From Pseudomonas sp. RIT288 (GTDB lineage Bacteria > Pseudomonadota > Gammaproteobacteria > Pseudomonadales > Pseudomonadaceae), in contig NZ_JFYN01000005.1 in assembly GCF_000631985.1 (NCBI RefSeq), positions 186,001 through 250,000 on the forward strand: 64,000 nt of DNA, written 5' to 3'. The translations under genes were made by a program, and so were the position numbers. Below the pieces are notes generated by a model. That model made no database searches, was not told the DNA's origin, and saw nothing but the letters and a program-made list of their open reading frames with translations. Positions within the stretch are counted from its first letter, which is position 1. Each line of letters opens with the position of its first letter. Below are positions 49,160 through 57,057 of the stretch, piece by piece.

Positions 49160-49438
49160 TCAGGCAACCACGACTTTTGCCTTTCTACGGCGGATCAACC
49201 CTGCTGTTAACTCGTAGTAGTAGATGGTAACTGGAGCTGAGCATCGCAAATAGTGCTCCAGAAACCATCTCACGTGCTTTTCTCTCCAGAACCAGGGAGT
49301 CGCGCAACCCCAGCGTTCACGAATCACCTCGTGCATCCTTTCTGCTTGCCTGATGTGCCGCTGCTGCGTGGCATGTGCACCTTTGAGCACGGGGCGCAGG
49401 AACAACGCTATGTCGAACTCGGCCGTCATCGGCGGCAT
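49160..49438 (-). CDS. Small recombinase-associated protein (core-binding-like)
   Basis: 92 residues, overlapping the 3' end of the preceding recombinase gene by 13 bases. The segment RQAERMHEVIRERWG...PWFWREKHVRWFLEHYL resembles the helical core-binding (SAM-like) domain of phage integrases without any catalytic domain. It could be an accessory DNA-binding protein or a split-off integrase domain. Translation from MTAEFDIALFL, three codons on, is also possible. Confidence 0.6.
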   Translation of the reverse strand: MPPMTAEFDIALFLRPVLKGAHATQQRHIRQAERMHEVIRERWGCATPWFWREKHVRWFLEHYLRCSAPVTIYYYELTAGLIRRRKAKVVVA

Positions 49439-50406
49439 CCGATGTAGGCACTCACCACATCGATGCGGTTATGTCCCAACTCGTGGCTGATCTGCTTACG
49501 GGCTCGCTGATCAAGTGCTCGATCCTCTTGATGAACACGACCACCATTAACGGGTGCAGGAAAGCCGATTAGTTGCTCATAGCGCTCACAGGCGTAGGCC
49601 GCCCGCAGCTCATGAAAACCTTTCAATCCATACTCATGCAGGATGTCCCGTGCCGGTCGCACAACTGCCTGCATAAAGTCTTTATAGCTTTCGTCGGGCG
49701 CCAACAAATTCCGGCTGCCATTGGGTGAGGTCGCGCTGGCCCAATCCAGGGCATCGCGAACTTGATCCGTTGCCGTAATCCAGCGCGGTGCCGAGGCCCC
49801 TGATCGACCACCTTTGGTGCCATCCTGGATGTTGATCTTGCCCAGTTGCCGAACCTCACGTTGCAGTCGGGGCAGATCGGCCAGAATCGCTTCGCGCAGG
49901 CGCATACCAGTCTCACGGGCGAGGAGCACAATGGCACTCACCCTCGATTGCTGACGATCTGACAGCGCCCGCGCGATCAACTCGACCTGCGCACGTTCTT
50001 GGCCTTGCGGAGCCTCACTACGCACGCTTGAGCGCTGCAAGCCCAGCGCCTTACTCGGACTCGGGATTTTGACGTACTGATCACCGCGTAGCGCGGCCAT
50101 CGTTCGGTTCACGCTGGACAGTCGGTTCTGCGCGGTGGCAATGCCGACGTTGCCCTGATCAACCTGCTCCCGCACGTGGACGGCGTACCGCATGAGGATC
50201 TCGCGGTCTATCTGGCGCGCGTCGTTGACCCTCGGTCCTTCATCGGAGCGACACCAATGCACGAACGCCTGCCAGCGATCACTATGGGCTTTGACGGTAG
50301 CAAAATGGCCGTCGCCGAACAGGTCTTTCAGTGCTTGCGGTCCAGCATAGCTAAGCTGGCGACCGAAGCCGAAATTGCGCCCCGCTCGCTTACCGACCCG
50401 AGCCAT
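49426..50406 (-). CDS. Integrase domain-containing protein (tyrosine recombinase-like)
   Basis: 326 residues from MARVGKRAGRNFGFGRQLSY; 19 upstream codons overlap the preceding gene. The N-terminal half binds DNA (KAHSDRWQAFVHWCR). The C-terminal half shows recombinase catalytic landmarks: ETGMRLREAI (Arg), GFHELRAAYACERY (His-x-x-Arg) and SHELGHNRIDVVSAYIG (His and Tyr). This family recurs in Pseudomonas islands beside DUF3987 genes. Its role could be excision, dimer resolution or an independent transposition step. Confidence 0.82.
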   Translation of the reverse strand: MARVGKRAGRNFGFGRQLSYAGPQALKDLFGDGHFATVKAHSDRWQAFVHWCRSDEGPRVNDARQIDREILMRYAVHVREQVDQGNVGIATAQNRLSSVNRTMAALRGDQYVKIPSPSKALGLQRSSVRSEAPQGQERAQVELIARALSDRQQSRVSAIVLLARETGMRLREAILADLPRLQREVRQLGKINIQDGTKGGRSGASAPRWITATDQVRDALDWASATSPNGSRNLLAPDESYKDFMQAVVRPARDILHEYGLKGFHELRAAYACERYEQLIGFPAPVNGGRVHQEDRALDQRARKQISHELGHNRIDVVSAYIGCRR

Positions 50407-50734
50407 TTTTCTGTTCCTGATCAACTGCCGCGAGATCATGCAAAAGGGCTCGCCAGTGCGCACTTACAATCGCGAACTGAGCCCAATCAGTCGGGCGAAA
50501 ACACAGCGTGTTGTCGGTGACGTAAAGATGCGCACCCTCCTCTTTCAACCATTGAATAATGGCTGTCGTAGAGGCGATAGCTTTATGGGTGGTGGCGACA
50601 GCGGCGACAACCCTTGTCCTGCCTGGGTTTGAGCGTGGCGACAAAGTGGCGACAGTAGCGGCGACAAATCGCGCTTTGGGCTCCTTTTGACGCTGAGCCA
50701 GATGGTTGCGCAGCGCTTCATCAAGATTAAACAT
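50390..50734 (-). CDS. Hypothetical island protein
   Basis: 114 residues from MFNLDEALRNHLAQRQKE; I do not recognise it. The middle is an Ala/Val/Thr-rich stretch encoded by GTCGCC-type repeats (FVAATVATLSPRSNPGRTRVVAAVATTHK), and the C-terminus (IIQWLKEEGAHLYVTDNTLCF) looks folded. It overlaps the recombinase gene downstream by 17 bases and the DUF3987 gene upstream by eight, so the three are one translational unit. Confidence 0.6.
   Translation of the reverse strand: MFNLDEALRNHLAQRQKEPKARFVAATVATLSPRSNPGRTRVVAAVATTHKAIASTTAIIQWLKEEGAHLYVTDNTLCFRPTDWAQFAIVSAHWRALLHDLAAVDQEQKNGSGR
50594..50666. repeat. GGCGACA repeat cluster 1
   Basis: Five copies of GGCGACA on the plus strand (starting 50594, 50603, 50637, 50648, 50660) inside the 114-residue hypothetical gene, where the minus strand encodes Val-Ala/Val-Ala-Thr units. 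A similar cluster in opposite orientation lies at 52876-52952. Confidence 0.7.
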
Positions 50735-52127
50735 GGCGCACCTCGAAGGTGTGGCCATCGGTGATCAACCACTGATGATCAATCAACTCGACCAGCAGCT
50801 TGGCGGCATGACGACTGCTCTTGCGGGCAAAGCGGGGACCGTTGCGATTCAATTCACGAATACTGAAACGCTTCCAATCTTTGACCTGTAGCCATCGCAG
50901 CAGCCGGTCTGCCTCCTCTTTTACTCGACACACTGGCTCCTGCTCAGTCAGGCGCTGGATCTCGGTGAGGTAGTAGCCGACTAAAGCGGAGGCCCGTTGG
51001 ATATGGTCGACCTCCACGACGCTGCTCTCCTCCACAACTGCAAGAATGCCAGCGACGCGCAGCAGGTTATCGGCGGCCTTTGATCCGCTGGGCCGTACGC
51101 TGGCCAGTTCGCCAAACTCCCCCAGCTGAGCTTCGATAGCATCATGCAAATCAATCCAGCGACGACGCGCCAGCTGACTGAGGCTCAGCATTGACAGCTG
51201 CAAGGCACCGTCAGCGGAAAGTGACCACGGCTGATAAAACAGAGCCGAAAGGCGGTGATGATAGCGCTTTAGGGCGGCGTCTTTGGACAAATCGACAGCC
51301 TGGTAGCTGCGTTGTCCGGCCAGGCTAATGGGCCAGGTCACCAAGCAGCGCCCTAGAATCCCTTGCCCCTGCAGCAACGGGTCACTGAGTAACTGCATAG
51401 CCAAGTACGGTTGCAGCATTAGGTGCAGGCTCAAGCGTCGGTCGTAGGCTCGCAAGCTTTCACCAACCATGGAGCGCGCACGATCTATCGGACTGCCATC
51501 CCAGAGTGACGACAAGGTCGTAACCGCTTTCAAACGGTTATCCCGACTCATGGTGCTACTACCGAGGAATTGTCCGCCCTCGTCACAGAACAGTCCCATG
51601 CTCGGCAAGTCATGACAGAGCCCTTTGATCAGGGCCTCGATAGTCGGGTCCGTGGTGATCAGCCGAGGGGCCGAAGGCTCCGCTTCGAGCGGTGCGCTTT
51701 TTGTGGGGGCGGGATCGGCAGGATTGATACGCTGCGCCTGTCGCTGTGCGGCACGGTAACGGACAAGTTGTTCGCGATAGCGCTGCCACTGCTCACGCTC
51801 CCATTGCCGTGCTGGCAGCAATGCACATCGGTCTGCTGCGGTCTTGCGATCACCAGATGCGGCCACTGTGATCAGGTACAGCGACAGCGGATAGTTTCTC
51901 CCGTCGAGCTGTAAGCCTGCATGACCTTGGGTGGCCAGTGCCGAGGCGGACAATACCGATTGCGCGGCCAGTGCCCGGGGCACGCCGATGACCTCGGCCA
52001 TGCGCTCAACCGCGGGCCCAAGAATTCCACCCAGTGCCTGGACAGGATAGGGCTCAGCCACAGGCTTCGCCTCGATTAACGGTCGGGGGGACCGTGGGAG
52101 TTCAAGCTTCGGATCTAACTGCTGCAT
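50727..52127 (-). CDS. DUF3987 (YfjI-type) putative ATPase/primase-like protein
   Basis: 466 residues. The N-terminal half includes MAEVIGVPRALAAQSVLSASALATQGHAGLQL and a P-loop-like AASGDRKTAAD. It then has PTIEALIKGLCHDLPSMGLFCDEGGQFLG, the pattern of DUF3987 proteins, with Walker-B-like LFCDEGG. The C-terminus (about 385-466) reads like a winged helix. Members occur in integrative elements and phages and are thought to act in element replication. It leads the minus-strand operon ending with the recombinase genes. Confidence 0.78.
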   Translation of the reverse strand: MQQLDPKLELPRSPRPLIEAKPVAEPYPVQALGGILGPAVERMAEVIGVPRALAAQSVLSASALATQGHAGLQLDGRNYPLSLYLITVAASGDRKTAADRCALLPARQWEREQWQRYREQLVRYRAAQRQAQRINPADPAPTKSAPLEAEPSAPRLITTDPTIEALIKGLCHDLPSMGLFCDEGGQFLGSSTMSRDNRLKAVTTLSSLWDGSPIDRARSMVGESLRAYDRRLSLHLMLQPYLAMQLLSDPLLQGQGILGRCLVTWPISLAGQRSYQAVDLSKDAALKRYHHRLSALFYQPWSLSADGALQLSMLSLSQLARRRWIDLHDAIEAQLGEFGELASVRPSGSKAADNLLRVAGILAVVEESSVVEVDHIQRASALVGYYLTEIQRLTEQEPVCRVKEEADRLLRWLQVKDWKRFSIRELNRNGPRFARKSSRHAAKLLVELIDHQWLITDGHTFEVRHV

Positions 52128-52875
52128 GGGCCCTCTCCTCGTTCATTGCTAGTTGTCCTCACGTAGTCCCGCCACGGCTGTTGAGTGTTATCAGGGATCA
52201 AGGCCCCTGCGACCTGTGAGGTGTTCACTGACGCGGAACGAACGGCTCCTTACGACCGGGAGCAAGGGCATGACCCATGAATCTGGCCTCCTTAGACGCA
52301 TCCGAAAATGCGGGCGGGTGGAGGCTGTGCCGACTGACGAGTTCGGCACCTGGAGATCCTGAGTGGGAGAAGGCAACGACATGGATACCTGGGGCATGCC
52401 TGACTATCAGTCAGGTGCAGCCTTTCCATTGGCTGCGGCACCGATGCCTGTGTCGTTGCGGATGGCGACGAATCGGATTTGTCAGGCCGATTGTCACGAG
52501 GAGAGTTGCGACAATGCCCTGTATGACGTGGCTTGCAGCAGTGGTACGAGTGCCCGTCTCTTTCCAGAAAAAAGAGACGGGCGCAGTCTGGCGCAGCGAA
52601 TCACGTCGAGAGGTGAGGTTGCTGCAACGCAGCGAGGTAGGTCCATCGTCTGCCGCAGTGGACAGATCAGTCGAGTAGGCATCCATCACTCTTGGGGAGT
52701 GACCGTGCGAGCCGCCGGACGCTAATCGCACTTTGAGATAACCACCACGCAAGTGGCGTAGCCTTGAAGGTTCTGGCTACCTGGGCTGGTGCTGTCAACG
52801 ACAGCGGTCCGTGCGTCAATTGTTATACCCACTCGAAAAGACGGTCAAGCATCACAGTCAAAGCGCTCAGAAAGT

Positions 52876-52952
52876 GGCGACTGTCGCCATTTTTGTCGCC
52901 ACGCTCCAGGCCCCTTTCTGCGCGGGTTGTCGCCGGTGTCGCCGCTGTCGCC
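52876..52952. repeat. GGCGACA repeat cluster 2 (opposite orientation)
   Basis: Five copies of TGTCGCC (starting 52882, 52894, 52928, 52937, 52946) plus one facing GGCGAC at 52876. Reverse-complemented, the block aligns with cluster 1, sharing GGCGACAGCGGCGACA, an ACAACCC run and GAGCGTGGCGACAAA. It therefore looks like an inverted, diverged duplicate. Confidence 0.7.
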
Positions 52953-53095
52953 TCTTCTCTATTCCTGCTCTGACATTTCGGAACATCTCTGCGCGAGACA
53001 ATAATCGTGAAGAAACCCTGGGGTAAACGACGGCGCCGCGATAATTAAATTCGAAGTGAGAGGGTGGAACGAGATAGTTCAAAAAAGAACGAGTG

Positions 53096-53139
53096 AACCC
53101 TCCGATCGGCGCGATCAAAGATCGCTGGATTGGAGGGTT
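53096..53139. other. Nested hairpin
   Basis: The outer arms AACCCTCC / GGAGGGTT enclose GCGATC-AAA-GATCGC, a compact 44-base structure in otherwise gene-free DNA. No U-tract follows on the plus strand. Its purpose is not evident. Confidence 0.45.
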
Positions 53140-53753
53140 TGGCGTGAAAAGCAAGTCCCAAACGTCAATTACAGACTCAAGCATCAAAGCTGGTTGATTT
53201 CGAGGTGACGGCTTCACGCTGCATGATCAGGGTCTGAAACCTGCTTCAAATGCTTCCCGCAGATCAACTGGACGACGATGCTTTCGGTTTTGCGCCAGCG
53301 CCAACCAGAGAGGTAATGATGAGCCTTCGAGCAACACTCAGCGCATCGCACGCCGTCCTCAATCATCGGGCGTAACTAATTGCCTCAGGGCGCTCAGATA
53401 CCGGGACCGCCTTCAGCGGGCGGAATAGAAACGAACTCACCGATCGGTTGATGAACACGCTCCCGAGTCAGCGAAGAATTGCATCATCTTTCTCAGGTAC
53501 GGAATGGTAACCTCGAACAAATAAGAAAAATATTGCGAAGCGTCTACCGCTGGTGTTTATCTGTTGCCTCAAGCGACAACACCAAATTCTGCCCGGGCTG
53601 AAATGGCACCTTCGTAAAAGGTGCGGCGTGGTTCAGGAAGCTCAGCGAGGATGCGGGAATTGCTACCCCGTAAATTATGTGATGGACGCTCTAAGGTATC
53701 GCTAGATACATAGGAGCTCACTGACTGGATGATTGGTTAACCGAGGGCAAGGA

Positions 53754-54908
53754 ATGCATATCGTGGGCGGTCTTTACCGAGAGTTATGCGATATACCATT
53801 CTGGGACGCCACGATGGGTTCGGGAGGCCGCGCGGCGATGGCCATGATCGACCTATCACCAGGCTCTGAATTTCATACCTACGCCTCCCCCGCCGACGAT
53901 GCTGCAATTCTGGCGCTTCAAAGCAGGGGGGTGGTTGCCACCACTGTTGCCCGTCCCTCGTCGATCGTCTTTGCCTATTTTCATCCTTTATCTTCTCCCC
54001 ACGTCGAGCCGCCGCGAGAGGCCCTTAGTCGCCTGCCGGCATTGCAAGTGACAGGTGAAGCGGTGTTGCGATTCGGTTTTTTGGAGGGCGATGCAATCGT
54101 CACAGCCGACCGTGCTGTTTATGATCCACAGACATGGCGTAACCCACAGCCGTTTTCAGCAAATGGCTCGACTGCGGACGAATTAGCGCTGGTGCTCAAC
54201 GAGCTTGAACTCCGTGAAGCTGCAGGCATGTACAACCTTGATCAAGCCGCACTTTGCCTGATAAACAAGGCGGGCGCTCAGGTGGTTGTTGTTAAAAGAG
54301 GGGCTTGCGGTGCGTCGGTCTATGACGCCGCGGGAAACGTCTCCCACGTGCCGGCTTACCGCTCAAGCAAGATTTTTAAAATCGGTACGGGAGACATTTT
54401 CAGTGCGGTATTTGCGGTGTATTGGGCGGAAAGAAAAATGCCTGCCGCCCAAGCTGCTGACTTAGCGTCGCGGTCAGTCTCGCTTTACTGTGAAACGCGC
54501 ACATTTAAGTTTGACCCTCTTTCCCTTTCTCAGCGTCACCCCGTTGCTGCGAGAGTGGGGGCACGAATTTGTATTGAGGGGAGTACCGAGTCCATCGGCC
54601 AACGTTACACCCTGGAAGAAGCCCGTTTTGCCTTGCGCGAACTGGGAATGGAAGTGATGAACCCAGAAACGGAGCAAGAAGCCGGCGCTTGGAGCGCGGA
54701 TGCCACGCTCGTCATTGATGATGGCCTATCCCCACAGGCGTTGATTCGAATTCGGAAACATCAGGTGCAAGGAAGGCCTGTCGTCGTGCTGCACGAGCGA
54801 TCAAATACGACAATCTCGCTGAGCACGGATATTGAGACAACCGATGACTTCGCATCAGCCATCTACCTTGCAGCTTGGGCGGCAGGTGAAAGCGTAGCCT
54901 TGAGCTGA
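53754..54908 (+). CDS. PfkB-type kinase fused to a deoxyribosyltransferase-like domain
   Basis: 384 residues from MHIVGGLYREL, chosen for GAGGG six bases upstream. Residues 1-260 follow the PfkB/ribokinase plan: MGSGGRAA near 21-28 and the catalytic GTGDIFSAVFA at 211-221, with D214 as the base. Residues about 268-375 (RICIEGSTESIGQRYTLEEARFALRELGMEVMNPE, then DATLVIDDGLS) look like a nucleoside 2-deoxyribosyltransferase/TIR-like Rossmann domain, though the catalytic Glu is unclear. Role unknown; a nucleoside kinase plus N-glycosidic-bond enzyme would suit deazaguanine handling. It is 68 bases before the TIR-TGT gene, so probably the first gene of the cassette. Confidence 0.7.
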   Translation: MHIVGGLYRELCDIPFWDATMGSGGRAAMAMIDLSPGSEFHTYASPADDAAILALQSRGVVATTVARPSSIVFAYFHPLSSPHVEPPREALSRLPALQVTGEAVLRFGFLEGDAIVTADRAVYDPQTWRNPQPFSANGSTADELALVLNELELREAAGMYNLDQAALCLINKAGAQVVVVKRGACGASVYDAAGNVSHVPAYRSSKIFKIGTGDIFSAVFAVYWAERKMPAAQAADLASRSVSLYCETRTFKFDPLSLSQRHPVAARVGARICIEGSTESIGQRYTLEEARFALRELGMEVMNPETEQEAGAWSADATLVIDDGLSPQALIRIRKHQVQGRPVVVLHERSNTTISLSTDIETTDDFASAIYLAAWAAGESVALS

Positions 54909-54976
54909 TCACAACAATAAATGGCATCGCCCTAGGGTTGTGCAATGGAATGTAACCAGTGAGGCCCGACCAACCC

Positions 54977-56362
54977 ATGGCGGACATTTACATCATTTAT
55001 GCCAAGGAAAACCGTGACACTGCGGTGAAGATTCGAGACCTCCTCTTGTCCTCGTGGAGTGTCTGGTTGGACGACCTTATCGTTGGCGATTTCGACTCAG
55101 TCATAAAAGAGAACATTCAAAGTACGAGATGCGTAATCGCGCTGTATTCATCCTTCGCGAGTAAACCTGCCGTGAAGGGGGAACTCAGCCTTGCGGGTAA
55201 ATACGGCAAAAAGGTCATTCCATTGATTCTGGATGACAGCGATCCGCCTTATCCGTATGGACACTTCAGCAGCGTTGATTTCCGCGCATGGCAAGGAGAC
55301 GTAGATGCAGAAGCAGTGAAAATGCTGCAGGTGAAGATCGGCGAAGTCGTCAAACCTCGATGCCCGCCGACTCGGCTTGAGGCAGTTCATAACGGACTGT
55401 TGCCAATTCCGAACGTGTTCATGTCTGTTTCATCTCATGAGACCCAGTTCACACCCGCCGCGGCACTGAGCGTATTGAAGGCACACAACACTGGGTCAAT
55501 CCTGGTGTCTGCATACGATCTGGTGAAATCCAAAGAGCGCAAAAAGATGGTCAAGGAAATTCAGGCCTATCGCAGGCAAGGTGGGTTCGTCCTGATTGAT
55601 TCTGGGAACTATGAAGCCGATCGCATGGACGACAAGGATTGGACGCCCGCTCACTTCAAGGAGGCTTTGCTGGGGACACCGCATGACTGGGCGTTTTGCT
55701 TTGATAAAATGACGCCGAATAAGAATCCGGACAAAGCAGTTGAAGAGGTTGTTCGGGCAGTCAGACGAGATTCCAAGCATACCCAGGCCCCTGTACTGCC
55801 CATCGTCCATGTGTCGCAAGATGAACCCGGTTTAGCGCGCCTGCCTCAAATAGTGCGAGGCGTCTCCGAACAGCTCCGCCCTCCGGTTATCGCGATTGCT
55901 GAAAGGGAACTGGGGGCAGGTCTGGCGCTTCGGGCAAAAACGATGAAACGAGTAAGGACGGAACTCGACAAGCTGCCTTACTACCAGCCCATCCATCTGC
56001 TGGGCACCGGAAACCCATGGAGCATTGCAGTGCTGGTAGCTGCGGGAGCCGACACCTTTGACGGGCTGGAATGGTGCCGATTTTCCATCGACCCCAGACG
56101 GGGCCGCCTTCATCACTTCCAACATTTTGACTTTTTCAAGAATTCTGGGGACCGCACACCGTTTCTCGACATCGTGGACGCCAACCCTGATATTGAGTAT
56201 GCGGGCCGGGTCGCCCTGTATAATCTCGAGTACTATGAAGAGTTTGGGCACATGATGCGTTCCATGATTGCAACTAAGGACGCCGAACTTTTCGCGACAG
56301 GCATCGTGCGAATGTTTAACGCCCAAGAGCTAAGAAAGCTCTTCCCGGAGATATTTCCATGA
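54977..56362 (+). CDS. TIR domain fused to a tRNA-guanine-transglycosylase-like domain
   Basis: 461 residues from MADIYIIYAKENRD; a GTG six codons upstream is the alternative. Residues 1-125 are a TIR domain: D-I-Y-I-I-Y strand, VWLDD, SSFASKPAVKGELSLAGKYGKKVIPLIL, with E69 at the NADase catalytic position. Residues about 145-461 match the TGT barrel: GGFVLIDSGNYE (D208, equivalent to the general-base Asp of DSGGFQ) and HLLGTGNPWSIAVLVAAGADTFDG (D362, equivalent to the nucleophile). No CxCxxC zinc cluster follows. The domain resembles DpdA or Cap10 more than housekeeping Tgt. The stop overlaps the next ATG (ATGA). Confidence 0.85.
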   Translation: MADIYIIYAKENRDTAVKIRDLLLSSWSVWLDDLIVGDFDSVIKENIQSTRCVIALYSSFASKPAVKGELSLAGKYGKKVIPLILDDSDPPYPYGHFSSVDFRAWQGDVDAEAVKMLQVKIGEVVKPRCPPTRLEAVHNGLLPIPNVFMSVSSHETQFTPAAALSVLKAHNTGSILVSAYDLVKSKERKKMVKEIQAYRRQGGFVLIDSGNYEADRMDDKDWTPAHFKEALLGTPHDWAFCFDKMTPNKNPDKAVEEVVRAVRRDSKHTQAPVLPIVHVSQDEPGLARLPQIVRGVSEQLRPPVIAIAERELGAGLALRAKTMKRVRTELDKLPYYQPIHLLGTGNPWSIAVLVAAGADTFDGLEWCRFSIDPRRGRLHHFQHFDFFKNSGDRTPFLDIVDANPDIEYAGRVALYNLEYYEEFGHMMRSMIATKDAELFATGIVRMFNAQELRKLFPEIFP

Positions 56363-57057
56363 CCAGCTATAGCGCCGAGGCGCTGTCTAGAGCGGTAGCC
56401 GCGGTCTGCCCTGACATCCGCTTGCGCATTGAGGAAGGTGTAGTGTCAGACGAACACCACCTTTGGTGGGAGTTGTCATGCTGCATCCTGAGCAGCCAGG
56501 TACCCTACCCGCTCGCCATGGCGGCAGCAGACGCAATCGACGCGCGCGGATTTCTTCATAAAACTGAAGGAAATCAGGAAGACCTCGCCGAGCGTTTGTT
56601 TGAGGTACTGAGTACCCCTCTGGATGTAGAAGGCAAAAAACGCAGCTACAGGTTCCCCAAAGCCAAAGCCGGTCACCTGGCATCGACTTGGGCTGCGGTA
56701 GCAGGCACTGGCGGCTCCCTGAAAGCCTTGATCAGCAGGGACGTTAACGACGTACGGGCATGGCTGGTTGCTCACGCCTGCGGCATTGGGCCTAAGCAAG
56801 CAAGCATGTTCTTGCGCAACTGCGGAGTCACTTATGACTTGGCAATCCTGGATCGGCATGTTCTCAATTACATGTCTGCACAAGGCATTTACTCAGGCGC
56901 TCAAACGTCCATTTCTGGGCTGAGCCAGTACGGTCGTCATGAACAGCGACTGCGCGACCACGCGCGGGAGATGGACTGTCCGGTTGGGCTGCTCGATTGG
57001 GCAATATGGATCGTCATGCGCGTCGCGAACCGCAAGCAGGAGGCTGTTTTAGTATGA
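56359..57057 (+). CDS. OGG-type HhH-GPD DNA glycosylase
   Basis: 232 residues. The helix-hairpin-helix is AHACGIGPKQASMFLRNCG with catalytic Lys K146, followed by YDLAILDRHVLNYM with catalytic Asp D165, as in 8-oxoguanine glycosylase/lyases. LSSQVPYPLAMAAADAI resembles the LSxQ element of the family. It is shorter than eukaryotic OGG1 and lacks its N-terminal domain. It overlaps both neighbours by four bases. In type IV CBASS an OGG homologue (Cap11) accompanies TGT and QueC homologues. Whether this protein cuts DNA or uses the fold for nucleobase binding is unknown. Confidence 0.88.
   Translation: MTSYSAEALSRAVAAVCPDIRLRIEEGVVSDEHHLWWELSCCILSSQVPYPLAMAAADAIDARGFLHKTEGNQEDLAERLFEVLSTPLDVEGKKRSYRFPKAKAGHLASTWAAVAGTGGSLKALISRDVNDVRAWLVAHACGIGPKQASMFLRNCGVTYDLAILDRHVLNYMSAQGIYSGAQTSISGLSQYGRHEQRLRDHAREMDCPVGLLDWAIWIVMRVANRKQEAVLV

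Larger units (their letters stand above)
52128..53753. other. About 1.6 kb with no convincing gene
   Basis: Short frames occur on both strands (for example 52363-52725 plus and 52411-52752 minus), but none has a recognisable domain, good start context or sensible composition. Present are a second GGCGACA cluster (52876-52952), a nested hairpin (53096-53139) and, from about 53.5 kb, A+T-richer sequence that presumably holds the promoter of the cassette starting at 53754. It could be a decayed region, a replication or transfer origin, or a regulatory RNA locus. Confidence 0.5.

Noticed and set aside
52363..52752. Small genes on either strand within the gene-poor stretch
   Set aside because: Overlapping frames on both strands, no ribosome-binding site worth naming, no recognisable domain. 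Not enough to call a gene.
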